Below, one piece after another: positions 47,077-60,200 of a stretch of DNA of 64,000 nt. Source of the stretch: Synchiropus splendidus (lineage: Eukaryota > Chordata > Actinopteri > Syngnathiformes > Callionymidae); contig NC_071334.1 of assembly GCF_027744825.2 (NCBI RefSeq), positions 30,319,937-30,383,936 of the forward strand, given 5' to 3'. Within the stretch, counting starts at the first letter, position 1, and each line of letters opens with the position of its first letter. The notes beneath the pieces are model-generated. The model had not been told where the DNA came from. It ran no database searches and was given only the letters and a program-made list of their open reading frames with translations. The position numbers were made by a program, and so were the translations under genes.

Positions 47077-50000
47077 ATGGAGCTGTCCGCTATCGGAGAA
47101 CAAGTATTCGCTGTGGAGTCCATCCTCAAAAAAAGAGTTCGGAAGGTCAGTGATCGCCTCCAAACATGTGGAGCGTGCTCGTCATGGACTCATCCGACTG
47201 CGTCGTAGATATCAAAACATTGCGAGTAAAATGTGATCGGTGCGTAAGTAAGTGCGTGGTCCAAAGCTACTTTCCACCACGCAGTTTATACCCTCTCCGG
47301 GCTTTTGGTTTGCTCTCAATCGCTACATTTATTTGCGGTTACTAAGTAACTATTGCTCTTCGGAAACAACTAATGCTCACCCTTTCCCTGCTCCGTCATT
47401 CAATCGACACCTCACTGACTGTCATACGTCTTTAAATGGACCCAACACCACCGAGCTTAACTGGCAAGAACTCACGCGGCCGTCTCTGCCGGTGCTTTAT
47501 TCCACTGAATGACACACGCGGTTGCATCACCGTTACCGGAAAAGCACGGAGAAAAAGTGCTGACCTCATAACCCGCGTTGACCCACGCTATAGGGTGTGA
47601 TGTCAGCCCGGGCCACGAACCCCGCTTGTAATGTCAGAGCAACGTCAGGGACGAGACAAGACGCTTAAGTTTTGACCTGTTTCTCCTCGGCTCTGCAGGG
47701 AAACGTAGAATACCTGCTGAAGTGGAAAGGTTGGCCTCCAAAGTGAGTATTACAGGAGACGAAATACTGAAATGCTTTGATTACAAATGTAAACATCACA
47801 GTGGCTGTTATCTTTCTATAATGCATGTGAATACAATGATAAAACACTTTCGTTGAAATGATATAGTTAAACAAGGATGCCATTCTGAATCTTCAGTTCA
47901 AGTAGTTAAAAGACCTGAACAGAGTTTTTTGTGTGTTTGGTGGCAGATACAGTACGTGGGAACCAGAGGAGCATATCCTGGACCAGCGGTTGGTGCAACT
48001 GTACGAGGAGAAGTAAGTGATGCGTGTGTAGGTGCATGTTGGTTTGACTGTGAAAACACTGTAGAGTTGTGGGTGAAGACAAAACGTCCAAGCTCTAGTT
48101 GATATGTCGTGACCAAGCACAAGCACATTCTGTGCTTGAATAAGACAATCACAACTAGAAAAGCACTCAGGGAGTACAAACCTCTGCCAAGCAGCTTCAG
48201 TCCACACCCAACAAAGCCCTCCAACAAATCCTGGATCCAAAACTCCAGTCTGCCACAAATCTCCTCCAAAATTCAATCATTCAATTCTTGTCCCATTTCT
48301 CACTTTTTCTGAAAATTTCATCCAAATCTGTTCATTACTTTTCAAGTTATTTTGAACACAGGCAACAAATAACAGCGTCTTTTGCAAATACACCTCCCGT
48401 GTACGTCTGCGCGTCCGTTTACTCTTGAGAATGACTACCAAGAATCCAACAAGTTATATCCAAGATTTATTCCCTGACAGAGGAGTCTAATACATACGCA
48501 GAATTCTGGGTCAGCAGCGACACCTGACTTAGCCTCAGCAGCAGTCCGGTCGAGCCACAAAAGACTATCTGAGGTCTTGACCCTTTATACACAAAAGTTC
48601 TCCACGTGGGCTCCGTCCTCGTCCGATTGGTCCTCAGTCGTTGATGCCAGTCCAGGTCGCTGGTTCCCCCATAACCATGGCAACGATCACAAGGCATGCT
48701 CCCCTTTTCTGGACCCAGGTGGCTCTTATCAGGACCAGCTCTGGAGATGATGGTACTTTCCAGCCTCCTCTGTCCGACCTCTAATGAGTTACAATGTCTG
48801 CTCCGCAGTGTGGTTCACTTCCACCATTGTAGTCGACCTGCAACTTCAAATTCTGAAACACACACACACACTCAGCCACACTCCCTCAGTCAGCACTCCT
48901 GAGAACAACGTCTTTATTAGTGGCACAAACAATGAATAATATTAATATTGCATAATAAATGCACAATTGCCGTTATGTTGAAAACATAACCTCAGAACAA
49001 GCCCCGCCTCTCTCTCACTCCCTGTCTCTCCCTAGTTTATTCACTGGTGTTTCTTCCTGTATATCAGCCCCATGACTGTTTAATTAATGTTGTGTCAGAT
49101 AAAGTTTATCCAACACATGCCGTGTCAGCACTTTCCCCCGGCCTTCTAAATATCCTGTCTGACGTTGATAGAGAGCAGCGGGACAAAACTCCCGGCCACA
49201 GAAAGAGAGCATCAAAAACCAGAAGATTCATTCTGCAGGTAAATAAAGCACTTATTTTTGTCCTTGTGATCACATTCAGTCCTGCGGATTTTGCGTCCAC
49301 TGTGCTGTGTTTTTGGTTCTTGCCTGGACTCAGGATAGGACCTACACCATGGACCTGCGCAGCGCTCACAAGCCGGCGGAGCAGCCGCCGCCTCGGCTGC
49401 GCCTCTCCCTGACCCGGACCCGAGACCCGGAGGAAGACGAGGACCCCAACTACAATCCCCGCCGACCAAAGCTGGCTCACCGTAAAACTAAACACAGGAG
49501 CACGCACGCCCGACGCATCCCGGCAAGTCCAACTCAAGATGACTGGAGTACGAGAGATGAAGCAGAAGAAGAGGAAGAGGAAGAAGAGGAGGAGGAGGAG
49601 GAGGAGGAGGAGGACCAGATGGAGGAGGAAGAAAAGGATGATGAAGAAGGGGATGGGGAACGGGATGAGGAGGTAGAGGCAGAGGGATGTGACCAGGATG
49701 CAGAAGACAATGAACCGTCAGATGAAGAGGAGGAGCTCCAAATAGGAAATACAGATCAGACAAGTGAAATGAATGAAGACCAGACCGAACACCGAAAAGG
49801 TATTGACCTTTAATAAATGACAGTTGCACCGTGTTCCTTTGAAGAGTTTTTTTATTTCATAGGCAAAATCCATTGCTGTGTCATGCTATGGTTTGTCATT
49901 GTATTTATTACGTTGTATATTAATAACGGCAAGTGCAGTTCAGTCACGCCAAATAAAGTGTGTGCGCATATACTTGTGAAAACATAGATCCTGAGCATCA

Positions 50001-50247
50001 CAGATGTTTGCATTTGTCTGCCTCTAGTGGCACCAGATGTTGGACATGATGGTGCGTCTGTCTTGCAGGGAGAAGGAGCGCGTGGGAATCCTCCTCCGCA
50101 GCAGAGAAGCTGGACATCATCTGGAGCCCCATCTTCTCTCCTGGAGAGGTGACGGTCACAGACGTAACTATTAAATCTCTGACGGTGACCTTTAAAGAGT
50201 CGACGGAGGCCAAAGGTTTCTTCAGAGACTGGGACCTGGAGGTGTGA
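47077..50247 (+). CDS. cbx7: Chromobox protein 7 (Polycomb chromodomain protein)
   Basis: Six coding exons: 47077-47145, 47699-47742, 47947-48012, 49172-49238, 49334-49799 and 50069-50247, 891 nt and 296 residues (human CBX7 251). CBX7 is the histone reader of canonical PRC1 and binds H3K27me3. The N-terminus MELSAIGEQVFAVES and the aromatic cage (Phe11, Trp32, Trp35) are intact. Next come an AT-hook-like basic segment (HRKRASKTRRFILQ, human YRKRGPKPKRLLLQ), the CBX7 signature YTMDLRSAHK and the C-terminal Pc box (EVTVTDVTIKSLTVTF, GFFRD) that binds RING1. The family GPKPK block is replaced by ASKTR, weakening the classical AT-hook. Exon 5 carries an acidic insert with a run of 16 Glu (about 49565-49612) absent from human CBX7. 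The Pc box fits CBX7 over CBX2, 4, 6 or 8. Acceptor of exon 4 (ttgatag) is weak but its sequence match is clear. Confidence 0.93.
48400..48860 (-). mobile_element. Possible solo LTR in a cbx7 intron
   Basis: On the minus strand a TATAAA (48594-48599) is followed about 125 bases later by AATAAA (48466-48471). The segment between and after them is moderately GC-rich, unlike the flanking intron. That TATA, R region, poly(A) order is typical of a long terminal repeat. I could not identify TG...CA ends or a target duplication, and no internal viral genes are present. Confidence 0.35.
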
Positions 50248-51550
50248 CTGGCTTCCAGTCTGGCCAGTGGATGTTTACATGAAACTTGAAAAATAACATT
50301 TTCTACATGATGGAATGGCGATGCTCCGCTCGCTCAGTTGAGAAAGGAGAGAAGTTATTTTGTCAAAAAGAGCATGAAATCTGTGGAATACTGGAGAGCG
50401 GCTCTGGCAGCACTAACTGTAGCTTCTTGTCCACAACATGACACTGACTGGATGTTGGAGGAGGGATTTCAGACGTAAAATAACACCTGACCTTTACTTT
50501 GGATCATCCAGTGGCCAGTGCTGTTCTTGTATTTGTGAGTAAAACAGTGACTCTGTAATCGGCTGGTCTTGATAGATGAGCTTCTCTCATCACGCAGGGG
50601 ACGTTTTGATCCTGTTCAAGAGAACAGTGGACATGTTTGGGTGTGGGACGCACTCAGATGCCATGAATGCTTGAAAGGATGAAGCTAGTCCAAGCAGTAT
50701 TCCACTCTCCGGTCCTCTGATACATTTGCTTGTTAGGTCACAGACGACGGTGTCGCATGATCAGAAAACGTCTTCTTCGTGAATGAAAATGCAGCTGCTT
50801 GACTGAGAGAAGAGCCTTCATCCCTGTAGCACCTTTGTGTCCCACATGTCCATAGTCAGGAGAAGCATGGCTTCTTCCAATTTGGGCAAGAATACTTCTT
50901 GACCTGTTTGATTTTAGGAAGCAGATGCAGATCCCTTGTTTTCCTCACCTGGGTTGTCAGGTCATTTGAAATGTGTCAAAGGTGAAAAGAGGGACATGAA
51001 GTGCCTGATGCTGACGAGATTTGACCCACGACAGAAGAAAGACAATCGTAAAGTCAAGCATCTACTTGTACATTAAAACAACCGCAAAACTACACATGAG
51101 CGTTACACAAACGAAACGCGACAGGATTGTGAACTTTGGACGGGTGACAAATAAATGTATACATAATTATTATTTTTCTACATTTTATATGTCAAAATTG
51201 TCGTAATATCGGTTGCTATGACGACGTGTATTCGTACAAGTTCTGTGTCGTCGTCCAGCGTGTTGCTAACGATTCAACCGTCACGTGCGTCCACTATCGA
51301 GAAGACCCGGATTGAAATTATGAGACCTTCATCTCTGACTTATTAAAGTTCACACGCACAAGTTTGTTTCGTTCGTTTTTCAGACGTGATAGTCGACAAC
51401 CGGCTTGCTACATCTTCTCAGTGATGCTACGTTAATAACTGTAGCATATTCATTTTTAAAATGCTGGTACAAGTCAATGTTATTTTGTAAAACATAAATG
51501 GGTTTGGCATAAACATTTGAAGTGCAAAATAAAGACATGCAAGTCAGCTG
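50248..51550 (+). other. cbx7: cbx7 3' UTR
   Basis: Noncoding DNA after the cbx7 stop. AATAAA at 51528-51533 is the likely end signal, giving a 3' UTR of about 1.3 kb. No other gene is seen. Confidence 0.6.
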
Positions 51551-51819
51551 ACTCGTGTTCTCATTTGAAGTTCCAGCGAGTGTTTGCCTTTGCTGTGTAG
51601 CAGTTTTTCCTCAGATTTGAAAAATAAATAGCATTCGTGTACGTCCTACTTGTTATTTGAATGACTTGCATTTGAATCTGATCCTGTTGTATAAGTCAAT
51701 AGTTTTGCTTTTTTTAATAACCAGGTCATCATTAACTTTGATTCATTCAATAACTTCCAAGACCCATCAAATGGAAGGAAGAAAAATAAAAAGAGGCACA
51801 AATGTGGTATTTTTCCCAA

Positions 51820-53680
51820 ATGGTACAAACATACTTTATTGTACAATTAATTTATTGGCAAAAAAAAACAATCAGACCACCAAAATAATTTAAAAAAAGA
51901 AACTAATAAAAGTGTAGCAACATTTTTTTTGCTTTTTCCTCAACAAGCACCAAAAATGAACAAGAAACAGGAAGTGGTCAAATTTCCATCCGAATACGAA
52001 ACAAAAGTTTAAATAGTTCCAGTCTTTTCAAGGCGCAGAAATGATGAAACAATTTGTTCATTTGCCATCAGTTTTGTACAGAGACTCAGTATGTTTACAT
52101 CTATATTAATGTACATAAAACGTAATCCTCCAAAAGAAAGATGGTAGAATATATTCCGCCAGGGCAAAAGCAACTGCAAATGACTTTTTGCATGATCATA
52201 TCATCCCACGTGATGTGCAGAACAAAACATGTTTATCTAGTAATTACTGTTGCTTCAAGTTTTATTTTCAAAAATAAAATTAAATAATATATCTATATAT
52301 TTATATATATAAAAGAGAGTTTTCTAATTTTTTTCTTCTTATAAAATAAGTCTCAAGATATATTGCCACCTGGTTGAAGTAAGCCCTGCCCACATGTCCA
52401 ACACGAGAGAAAATAGTGAGCAGGTCAATATTGTGTCTTCAGTCCTCTCCATAAAAAGCTAAATAACCAGATTTTAATTATTCCACTTCACACCTCATTA
52501 ACCTGTTCAGGTGTGTGTGATTTGTTAGAGTCCCCGCCCATTTCCCTAAAACCCTTTCAAAAAATACACAGGAAAAAGGCGCGTTGGTGCTCATGACCTT
52601 TCTACACCTCATACTGTACCTTTAGAAAACAAACAACACTGTACAGTAGCTCTAGGTATGTTTTTATACAGCATCAACAAGTCTTCAAAACATACATCAA
52701 GTAAAACAAGCAGAAAATAACTCCTCTCTGCTCAGAAGGTTTTCTATGTACAGATATTTTACATCTTCAAAATACAAGTGACGCTTCTCATTATGTACAG
52801 TACGATATGACTAAAAGAAAGAATGTGGCAAGAAAGGAGGGGGAAAAGGAAGGATGGTCGAGGAAGGACACAGGCATGGAAGGCTCAATGTCACAGTTCA
52901 TGGACAAAAACGGCGTATGTACACACTTAATCTCCGTCAGCTGAAAGCAAGGGGCAAGTACACGTCTGACATGTACACAATGTAATACAGGCGAAGGTTT
53001 TGCCTGTGAAGTCAATCTGGATGTTGTAAAACTAGTATAAACAGAATCTGCAGTCCGTTCCACCAAATACTGTTTGGTTTAAATACAAACCAAGCAAGTC
53101 ATTGCTGAACGCGATTACCTCTAGTCACTGGTAAGTGTAAAAAAAAAAACCTTCAATGATCATCGAACATGCTGATGCTTTATGATTGACACAAGAATTA
53201 CAAAAAAAATTTTTCAAAATTCCAACATATTCTCTGCAAAATAGATACAATCATCACTGGATATCGTTGAAAAAGAAAAAGTCACATTTTCTGTACTATG
53301 TTTGCCACATTTAAAATCTTAATATTTTCATAAAAAGGCAAAAATCCTCAGTCCCTAAAAATATTCATAGATTAAGAAAGAAATATCTTCAACCTGAATT
53401 GTTGCCCTTTCACCCTTTTTTACAGAAATGGCAAAAATATATAGATATATTTATATATTAACAGCAATAACTTACCATTGTCTTAATTTATCCATTTATC
53501 AACTATTATTTGTGTCTCCCATAGGAAGCTTCACTTTATAGTTATACATCACAAAAATATTTAAATACAAAATAATAACCTCTAAACCCAAAATCTGTAA
53601 TCCAGATTAGCGTTCTCCCCTCCATGGCAGTTTGACGTGAGCCACGACTGTTCAAATAGGCAAACAGTGTGGAGTCAAGG
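51820..53680 (-). other. ep300: ep300 3' UTR
   Basis: Noncoding DNA after the ep300 stop (minus strand). TTTATT at 51835-51840 is AATAAA on the minus strand and would give a 3' UTR of about 1.85 kb. Its end lies only about 300 bases from the cbx7 poly(A) signal. Confidence 0.6.
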
Positions 53681-54233
53681 CTACATGATGTCCAAACTGT
53701 GGTTAATGTTCGTCGATAACTCCTGGTTGTTGTTGTTGTTGTTATTATTGTTGTTGTTGTTGTTGTTACCTCCCAGCATGTCTGACGGCGCCCCCTGGCC
53801 TCCATGCATAGCCGTCATTCCGCTTAGCTGAGACAAGATGGCGTTCTGGTCTGCGCTGAACTGGCTGGGATCCACAGAACCAGCCTGCTGCTGCTGTGGT
53901 ATTGTCTGCGGTTGTGGTGGTTGAGGTGGTGCCATACTGGGGTGGTGTTGGCCCATGTGGCCCGGGTGAGGAGATCCTGTCTGAGTTTGGGGGGAGATGC
54001 GATGAGGGGAAGGCTGGGGCTGAGGTTGGGAGGAGGGCTGCATGCGGGGGGAGGGGCTGGAACGAGGAGGCTGCGATTGTGGCCGTGGAGATGGTTGGGG
54101 TGACCTGACCTGACTGCTGAGTGGACCTGCAGGACCAAGTCCACCTTGACCCTGGAGATGAGGCGACTGTGCCAACGGCTGTTGAGGGCTCATGGGGCTG
54201 CTGTGCTGGGCTGGAGAGCCCCCACCAAGGTGC

Positions 54234-54272
<39 letters not shown>

Positions 54273-57200
54273 TGCAGGAGCCTCTGATGGATGTTCTGGT
54301 GAAGGATGCTTTGGGTTGACTGAGGCATTTGAGGTCCACCGACCCCACCACCCAGAGTAGTCTGCGGCTGCTGCTGCTGGACCTGAGCAGGTCCACCTTG
54401 TCCAGGCTGGTGCTGTGGTCCACCTGGTCCTGCCGCTCCAGCACCTGGTACGCCATCTTGCCCTTGAAGCCCCCCCATTGAATTTTGCTGTTGCTGTTGT
54501 TGCTGCTGCTGCATCTGCATCTGGTGTAACCTTTGCTGAAGGGCAGCAGCTACGTGGGACACAGAGCCCTGGTACCCTGGTTGTTGTCCTGGTGCAGCTT
54601 GTGGCCCCCCTTGCTGTGGCTGCGCACCCCCAACTCCAGTTGCCGACTGTGGCTGGGAAGTTGTTCCTTGTGGCCCCTGACCAGCCTGCATGAAGCCCTG
54701 TTGGTTCTGTGGTTGCAGCCCTTGAGGCTGTTGGAACTGTCCATGGTTCCCCATTTGTTGTTGCTGTTGTTGTTGCTGCTGCTGCTGTTGTTGTTGTTGT
54801 TGTTGCTGTTGCTGGAGCTGTTGCTGCTGCTGCAGATGTCTTCTCATCAGATCCCTGAATTGTGGACTCATATTGGACATGTTGCTCTGTTGCCCTGGTT
54901 GCATTGCTCCCTGCTGCGGCTGCTGCTGTTGTTGTTGTTGTTGTTGTTGTTGTAGGGCAGCCATTTGTTGCTGCTGTAAATTTCCAGGCAACATTGGACG
55001 CTGTTGCAGCTGCTGCAGCTGAGCCATGGTGGGCATGTTTCCTCCAGTAGTGCCACCCTGACCCATGCTATGCACCGACTGGCCAGCTTGGTTCACTGGC
55101 ACCTGCTGCTGCCCATCCATATTAGCCAGCTGATTAACACCAGGACCCCCCATAGGAGTTGCACCCCCATTAGGCCCTGGAAACCTAACAGCTCCGGGAC
55201 CTTGTGGTGGTCCACCTGGAACAACGGGACCCCCCTGACCTCCTTGGACACCTTGATATCGAGCAGCTCTCTGCCTGATGAAAGCAGCCATAAGAGTTGG
55301 GTTGGATCGAAGAATACTCAAGACTTGTTGCTGCTGAAGTGGCGAGCTTGGGGAGCGAAGTGTCCGCAGAAGGTCTTGCAGTGCAGCCTGTGGCAGGTTT
55401 CCTGGTCCACCAGCACCTGGCATAGCAGGGGGCGCGCCCGGTCCCGCCCCAGAAACACCCATCACTTGCATCAGTGCCCTGTTTCCTGGCTGTGGCTGTT
55501 GCGGATTCATTTGCTGCTGTTGTGCAACTACTGACGGTGATGCCATGTGACCCATCATGCCTGCCCTCTGTTGTGGGTTTAGTGCAGGACCTCCAGCCCC
55601 CCACTGTGGATTTCCTTGGCCAATTTGTCCACCAGCTCCTGACTGGAGATGCTGTTGAACCTGCGGTGGTAACTGAGACTGGGGGGCACCTGGCTGCATC
55701 CCAGCCAGCATTCCCTGTTGCTGAGGATCTAACATAGCCCTGCCTACGACCCCCTGAGCCTGAGGGGGGATGCCCTGGGCCCCCATGTGATGCATTCCCA
55801 TTTGGCCTGGGGTGTTTTGGTGATGAGGGTGAGAGGGCATCATGGGTCCCTGGCCTAACCCACGAATCTGGGCTTGAGCCTGAGCCATTTGTCTCTGGGT
55901 TTCAGCCAGGCGCTGGATTTTCAGAGCAGTCTCTACTGCAGCCAAAGGGGGTCCTTGCTGCTGTCCAGGTGCAGGCATTGGCCCTTGGTTCTGGTTGGGT
56001 TGTTGCTGCTGCTGTGGTGGAGTGGCAGGGCCAAGTCCAGGTTTTCCCATGGACTGGTGGATGGGAGAAGCCCCAGGAGGTCGAGGATTGTAAGGGGGCA
56101 AACCACCAGGGTGTTGCTGTGGCTGCTGGATTTGTTGGACATTGGGGGGCTGCTGCTGGAGCTGGGAAACCATCTGTTGCTGAGGGGAGTTGATCATACC
56201 CCCTCCACCACCCATTGACTGAAACTGGTGATGGAGGTGATGCTGAGAAGCCATGGTTCCACCTGGCTGTTGCTGTTGTCCAGGAGCGCCCAAGCCCCCC
56301 ATGCCAACAACCTGCTGCTGGGGAAGAGCAGGCAAGTTCCCCTGTGTGGGTGTCTGTGGTGTGGGTGGCTGTGTACCTGCAGATGTTGGTGTCCCAGGGC
56401 CACCATTGTTGGGCACTGGCGAGGGCAAGCCATTCCCGCCTGGACCTCCCCCAGGTTTGCCAGCTCTCTGCATGCTGGCCATTCGTCGTCTGAGCATCTG
56501 AGCATGTTGCAACCGATGCTGCAGCTGCTGCTGACGGAGCTTGTGCTTGATGTTCAGACAGAACGGGACTGGGCACTTGTTCTCCTGACAGTGTTTAGCA
56601 TGGTAGCAACACAGTGCGATGAGCTGTTTGCAGATGGGGCAGCCGCCGTTTGTCTTCCTTTTGCAGCTTTTAGTATGCTGAACCACTCGTTTCATCTTCT
56701 GGCAGGACGGCAGTGAACAGTTTGCATTTCGACACTGACACGCGTGGACAAGGGACTGGATGCAGCGCTGGATGCTGAGGCGCCGAGAGTCTCCAGGGCT
56801 CTGAGTGGTAGCTGAGGCCTGGCTGTTGCTCTCATCATCAAGTCCGAGGCCTAACTTCTCCATCCTGTGCTCGTGACCCTTTGTGTTGTAGCACGAGATG
56901 CAGAGGTCATAGTCCTAAAAGGTATGGCAGAGATGACGAATTACATTTACACCAACACGTCATCTCCGTTGACTGAAGATCAGAACAATATTGAATCTCA
57001 AACTCACCTCACAGACAGTGCAGTGGAAGCGTGTTTCCACATGATGTTTGCAAAGATTGCAAGTGTAAACAAAGCGATCCTGACTTTGGTTGTGCAGCTC
57101 CACCAGCATGCACATAGAGCTCCATTTGGACCTCCTCAGCGAGCTGAATTCTAAGTGCTTGTCCCGGGCCAACGTGAGAAAGGCATCCCGCCCGTCCATG

Positions 57201-60200
57201 AGATCACATGCCATTAAAGGATCAGGGTCGACAATTGGTGGCAAGGCATTGGCCATAGGCCCTGCGATCAGCCTTATTACGAAGAAAACCTGGGGAGGGA
57301 CAGAACAGTCCGTCATTTTAAAGATCAGCCATGGGGCCACATGAAAAGCTCAAGGGCTGTTGACATTCTATGCCGCGTTTGGAAAATAATGATGATCAAG
57401 TCTGGGTTTAAAAAAAGTGTACCTCTTTGTGTTTTTCCATGGTTGCGTAAAGCTTCTGCGATAAGTCATTGGAGACATTGGGCATCCCTGGCTTCTTTTT
57501 ATTGGCTCGGCTCAGACTGCTCTTGTTCTTACTTGTCTTCTTATTGTTCTTCTTTTTGGCGTTCTTACTGTCACCTTTCTGATCCTGCATATTAAAAGAC
57601 AGGACGCCATTTGTGATTAATATGAAGAAGGTTGAATGCCGACATGCCTGCCTTGTAACCTACGTCAATACTCTCGTTCGAAGTGCTGTTCTCCTCCCGT
57701 TTCCTCTCTTCTTCCTCCTGCTCCAGCTCTTTGATGCTCTCCTCCAGGACATTAGGCCAGAAGTCTCCCTCAAAGTACGGCAGCTCTTTAGCACTGGTCA
57801 AACGATCCTCTGTCGCCTGCTTGAATATGTCCTGTTGAGGAGAAATGAGAGCAAGTGAATTCAACCCACGTTTACCCAACTGTATGTGTATACAAATGAA
57901 GATGAACTCCTCTTACCTTGTAATCATGCACTATCCGCTCTGCCACAGCTTTGTCTAGCATCTTCTTGTACCACTCCTGCAGGCGTTTGGGCTTTGGGAT
58001 CTTCTGATCAGCAGGGTGACAATGGAAGATGTAATCATCTCCTTCACTAGGTGGGCAGGCCCAGATGTGACCAGTCGTGTACCTGCAGAGGATAGTTTTA
58101 GCGGGCATTCACAGAGTTTTACAACTTTCAGCATTCATTAAACTTTACTACCAGTGTTTGGCCTCAGGACTTTACTTCCTATTACAACAATCTTTGCAAA
58201 AGAAAACTCTTTTAATAGACAACTCACCCCAATCTCCTAACATACTCCAAGTAGCCCAAGAGAATTTCATGATAAACTGCTGTTCTCAGGATTCTTGGTC
58301 GGAAAAAGTGCACACTGTCCAGATAGGATATGTAAACTCTCCTGAGAGGAAAGAGAGTTATAGCGTAAATACAAAACTCAGGTTGGACTGAAACTCCATG
58401 TTTTGGCTCATATATATTGAAAAACATCATACCTCTGGTTAGGTTGAGGGCAGTCGGATCCATACTCTTGAACATGCATTCCAAAGAAGCAGACGTCAGC
58501 TCCATCGATATCCTCGAATGCAAAGAGAGCTTTTGTTCTGTATGGAAAAGACTCAGACATCTCTCCACTGTCCACAAATCTGGAAAATGAAAAATGTTTT
58601 AAAAATTACCATGAGATCACATCATCTCACCTTCGACAATACCATCATGGACATATCACATATCATTTTCAGGAGTTACGTGTGGATAGTGTGCATAGTG
58701 AATGTGTGAGAGCGTGTAAAAGATCATTGTGGATTCTGTTACTTTAGATTAGTTACTGCTGAGAGTATTTATTAACATGCATAATAAGTGGTCATAAAAT
58801 ATCAAATGTAATCTGTTCAAACATAATCACAAACCAACCCCCCCTCTGCATGAAATCAGGATATTCAAGTACCTAGACTTCATTCCTGGCTTGACCTCCA
58901 CCACTTTGTCAGAAACATGCACTACACGGATGAAAACCTCTCCAGCCTCTGGATTGTTCTGACGCTTCAGATAGTCGTTCACCCTCGTCTCTAGGTAAGA
59001 GCCCAACCTGGTTGGTGGCAATCCTGCAAGACAGGTAAAGAAAGTTTTTTATGAATTCAGAACACAGTGATAAGCCTTAGCAAGTGACATAATATGGGAA
59101 GAAATGTGCCTTACTTTTTGCTGAATACTTGTTTTCTTTCCGTGTCTTATTAGTCTTCTTTAAACAGCCATCACACACAAACCTTTTGCAGAAACAAGAA
59201 ACATTTATTAACATCATGTTAATAAGTATTTTAGAATATTGAGGTATGAATAGAAAAGTAGATGCTTACCCCGATGGCCAGATCGTATCATTGTGCAGGA
59301 CACAAATCTGATGCATCCTGCGTCCACAGTCCAAACATTCAACTAGCCTTTAAACAAAAAACAGCAAAAATCATGTCACAGTTTTACGAAAGGCAAAGTA
59401 GAAAAAAAAAGAAAACAAAACAAAACAAAAGCTTTACTTACAGCTCAGGGTCCAGTGTGTCATTCTTTTTCTTTTCAAACTGATCTTTGTTAATTGAGCT
59501 GAAATAAGAAGAGATCAGAGAAATCTTATAAAAGTTCGCAACATTTTTCTCAACTGAGTAATTACTTATTACATTTATTCCATTCAGTGAAAACATAATG
59601 CATAGCTTGCACCAACCTGAAGCCTCAAAAAGTATTTTGCATTGATCTAACTGTAATTAATTACTGTCTCACAGGGTCTTCACACTTGAAAAGTTCAAAA
59701 TGTTTTTTACATGTGTGGAAAGTGATTTTAAAAACACAGCATAGGAAACATCAAAATCAAATATTCAGAAAATGAATGCAAAAACGTTTCATCCTTTATT
59801 TCACTTGATGAATGAGTATTTGCTTTTTGTATTTCTAACACCATGAAAACCCGAGCAATGGCAGGCAGATGAGACGGATGAGGTTCCGTCTCATCCATCC
59901 ATTTCACCTCGTGCTCCAAGTGTGTAAAAAGTTGAATAACATAAATAGCTGCGACGATATTAAAAATATTTCAGCCATACTCACGTTTGAGGCTGCGTTG
60001 GGTCATCACCCAGGGAAACCGTCTCTCCCTGGATCTCGTTGAAACACTTCTCGCAGAAGTGGTACCTGTCAGCAATAAGCCCAAATTGTGGTGAACTACA
60101 CCATTTCCCCAATGCACAGTCAACCACAGACAGCGCATGGAGAGCAGTCACCAAGTGGAAGAGGACATGGAAGCGTGCGAAGTAGGAGCACACGGACATC

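Noticed and set aside
53824..56716. Many open frames on both strands over the last ep300 exon
   Set aside because: The CAG/CAA-rich exon opens other frames by composition (poly-Leu, poly-Ala, poly-Ser). Only the minus-strand frame carries TAZ2 and NCBD.
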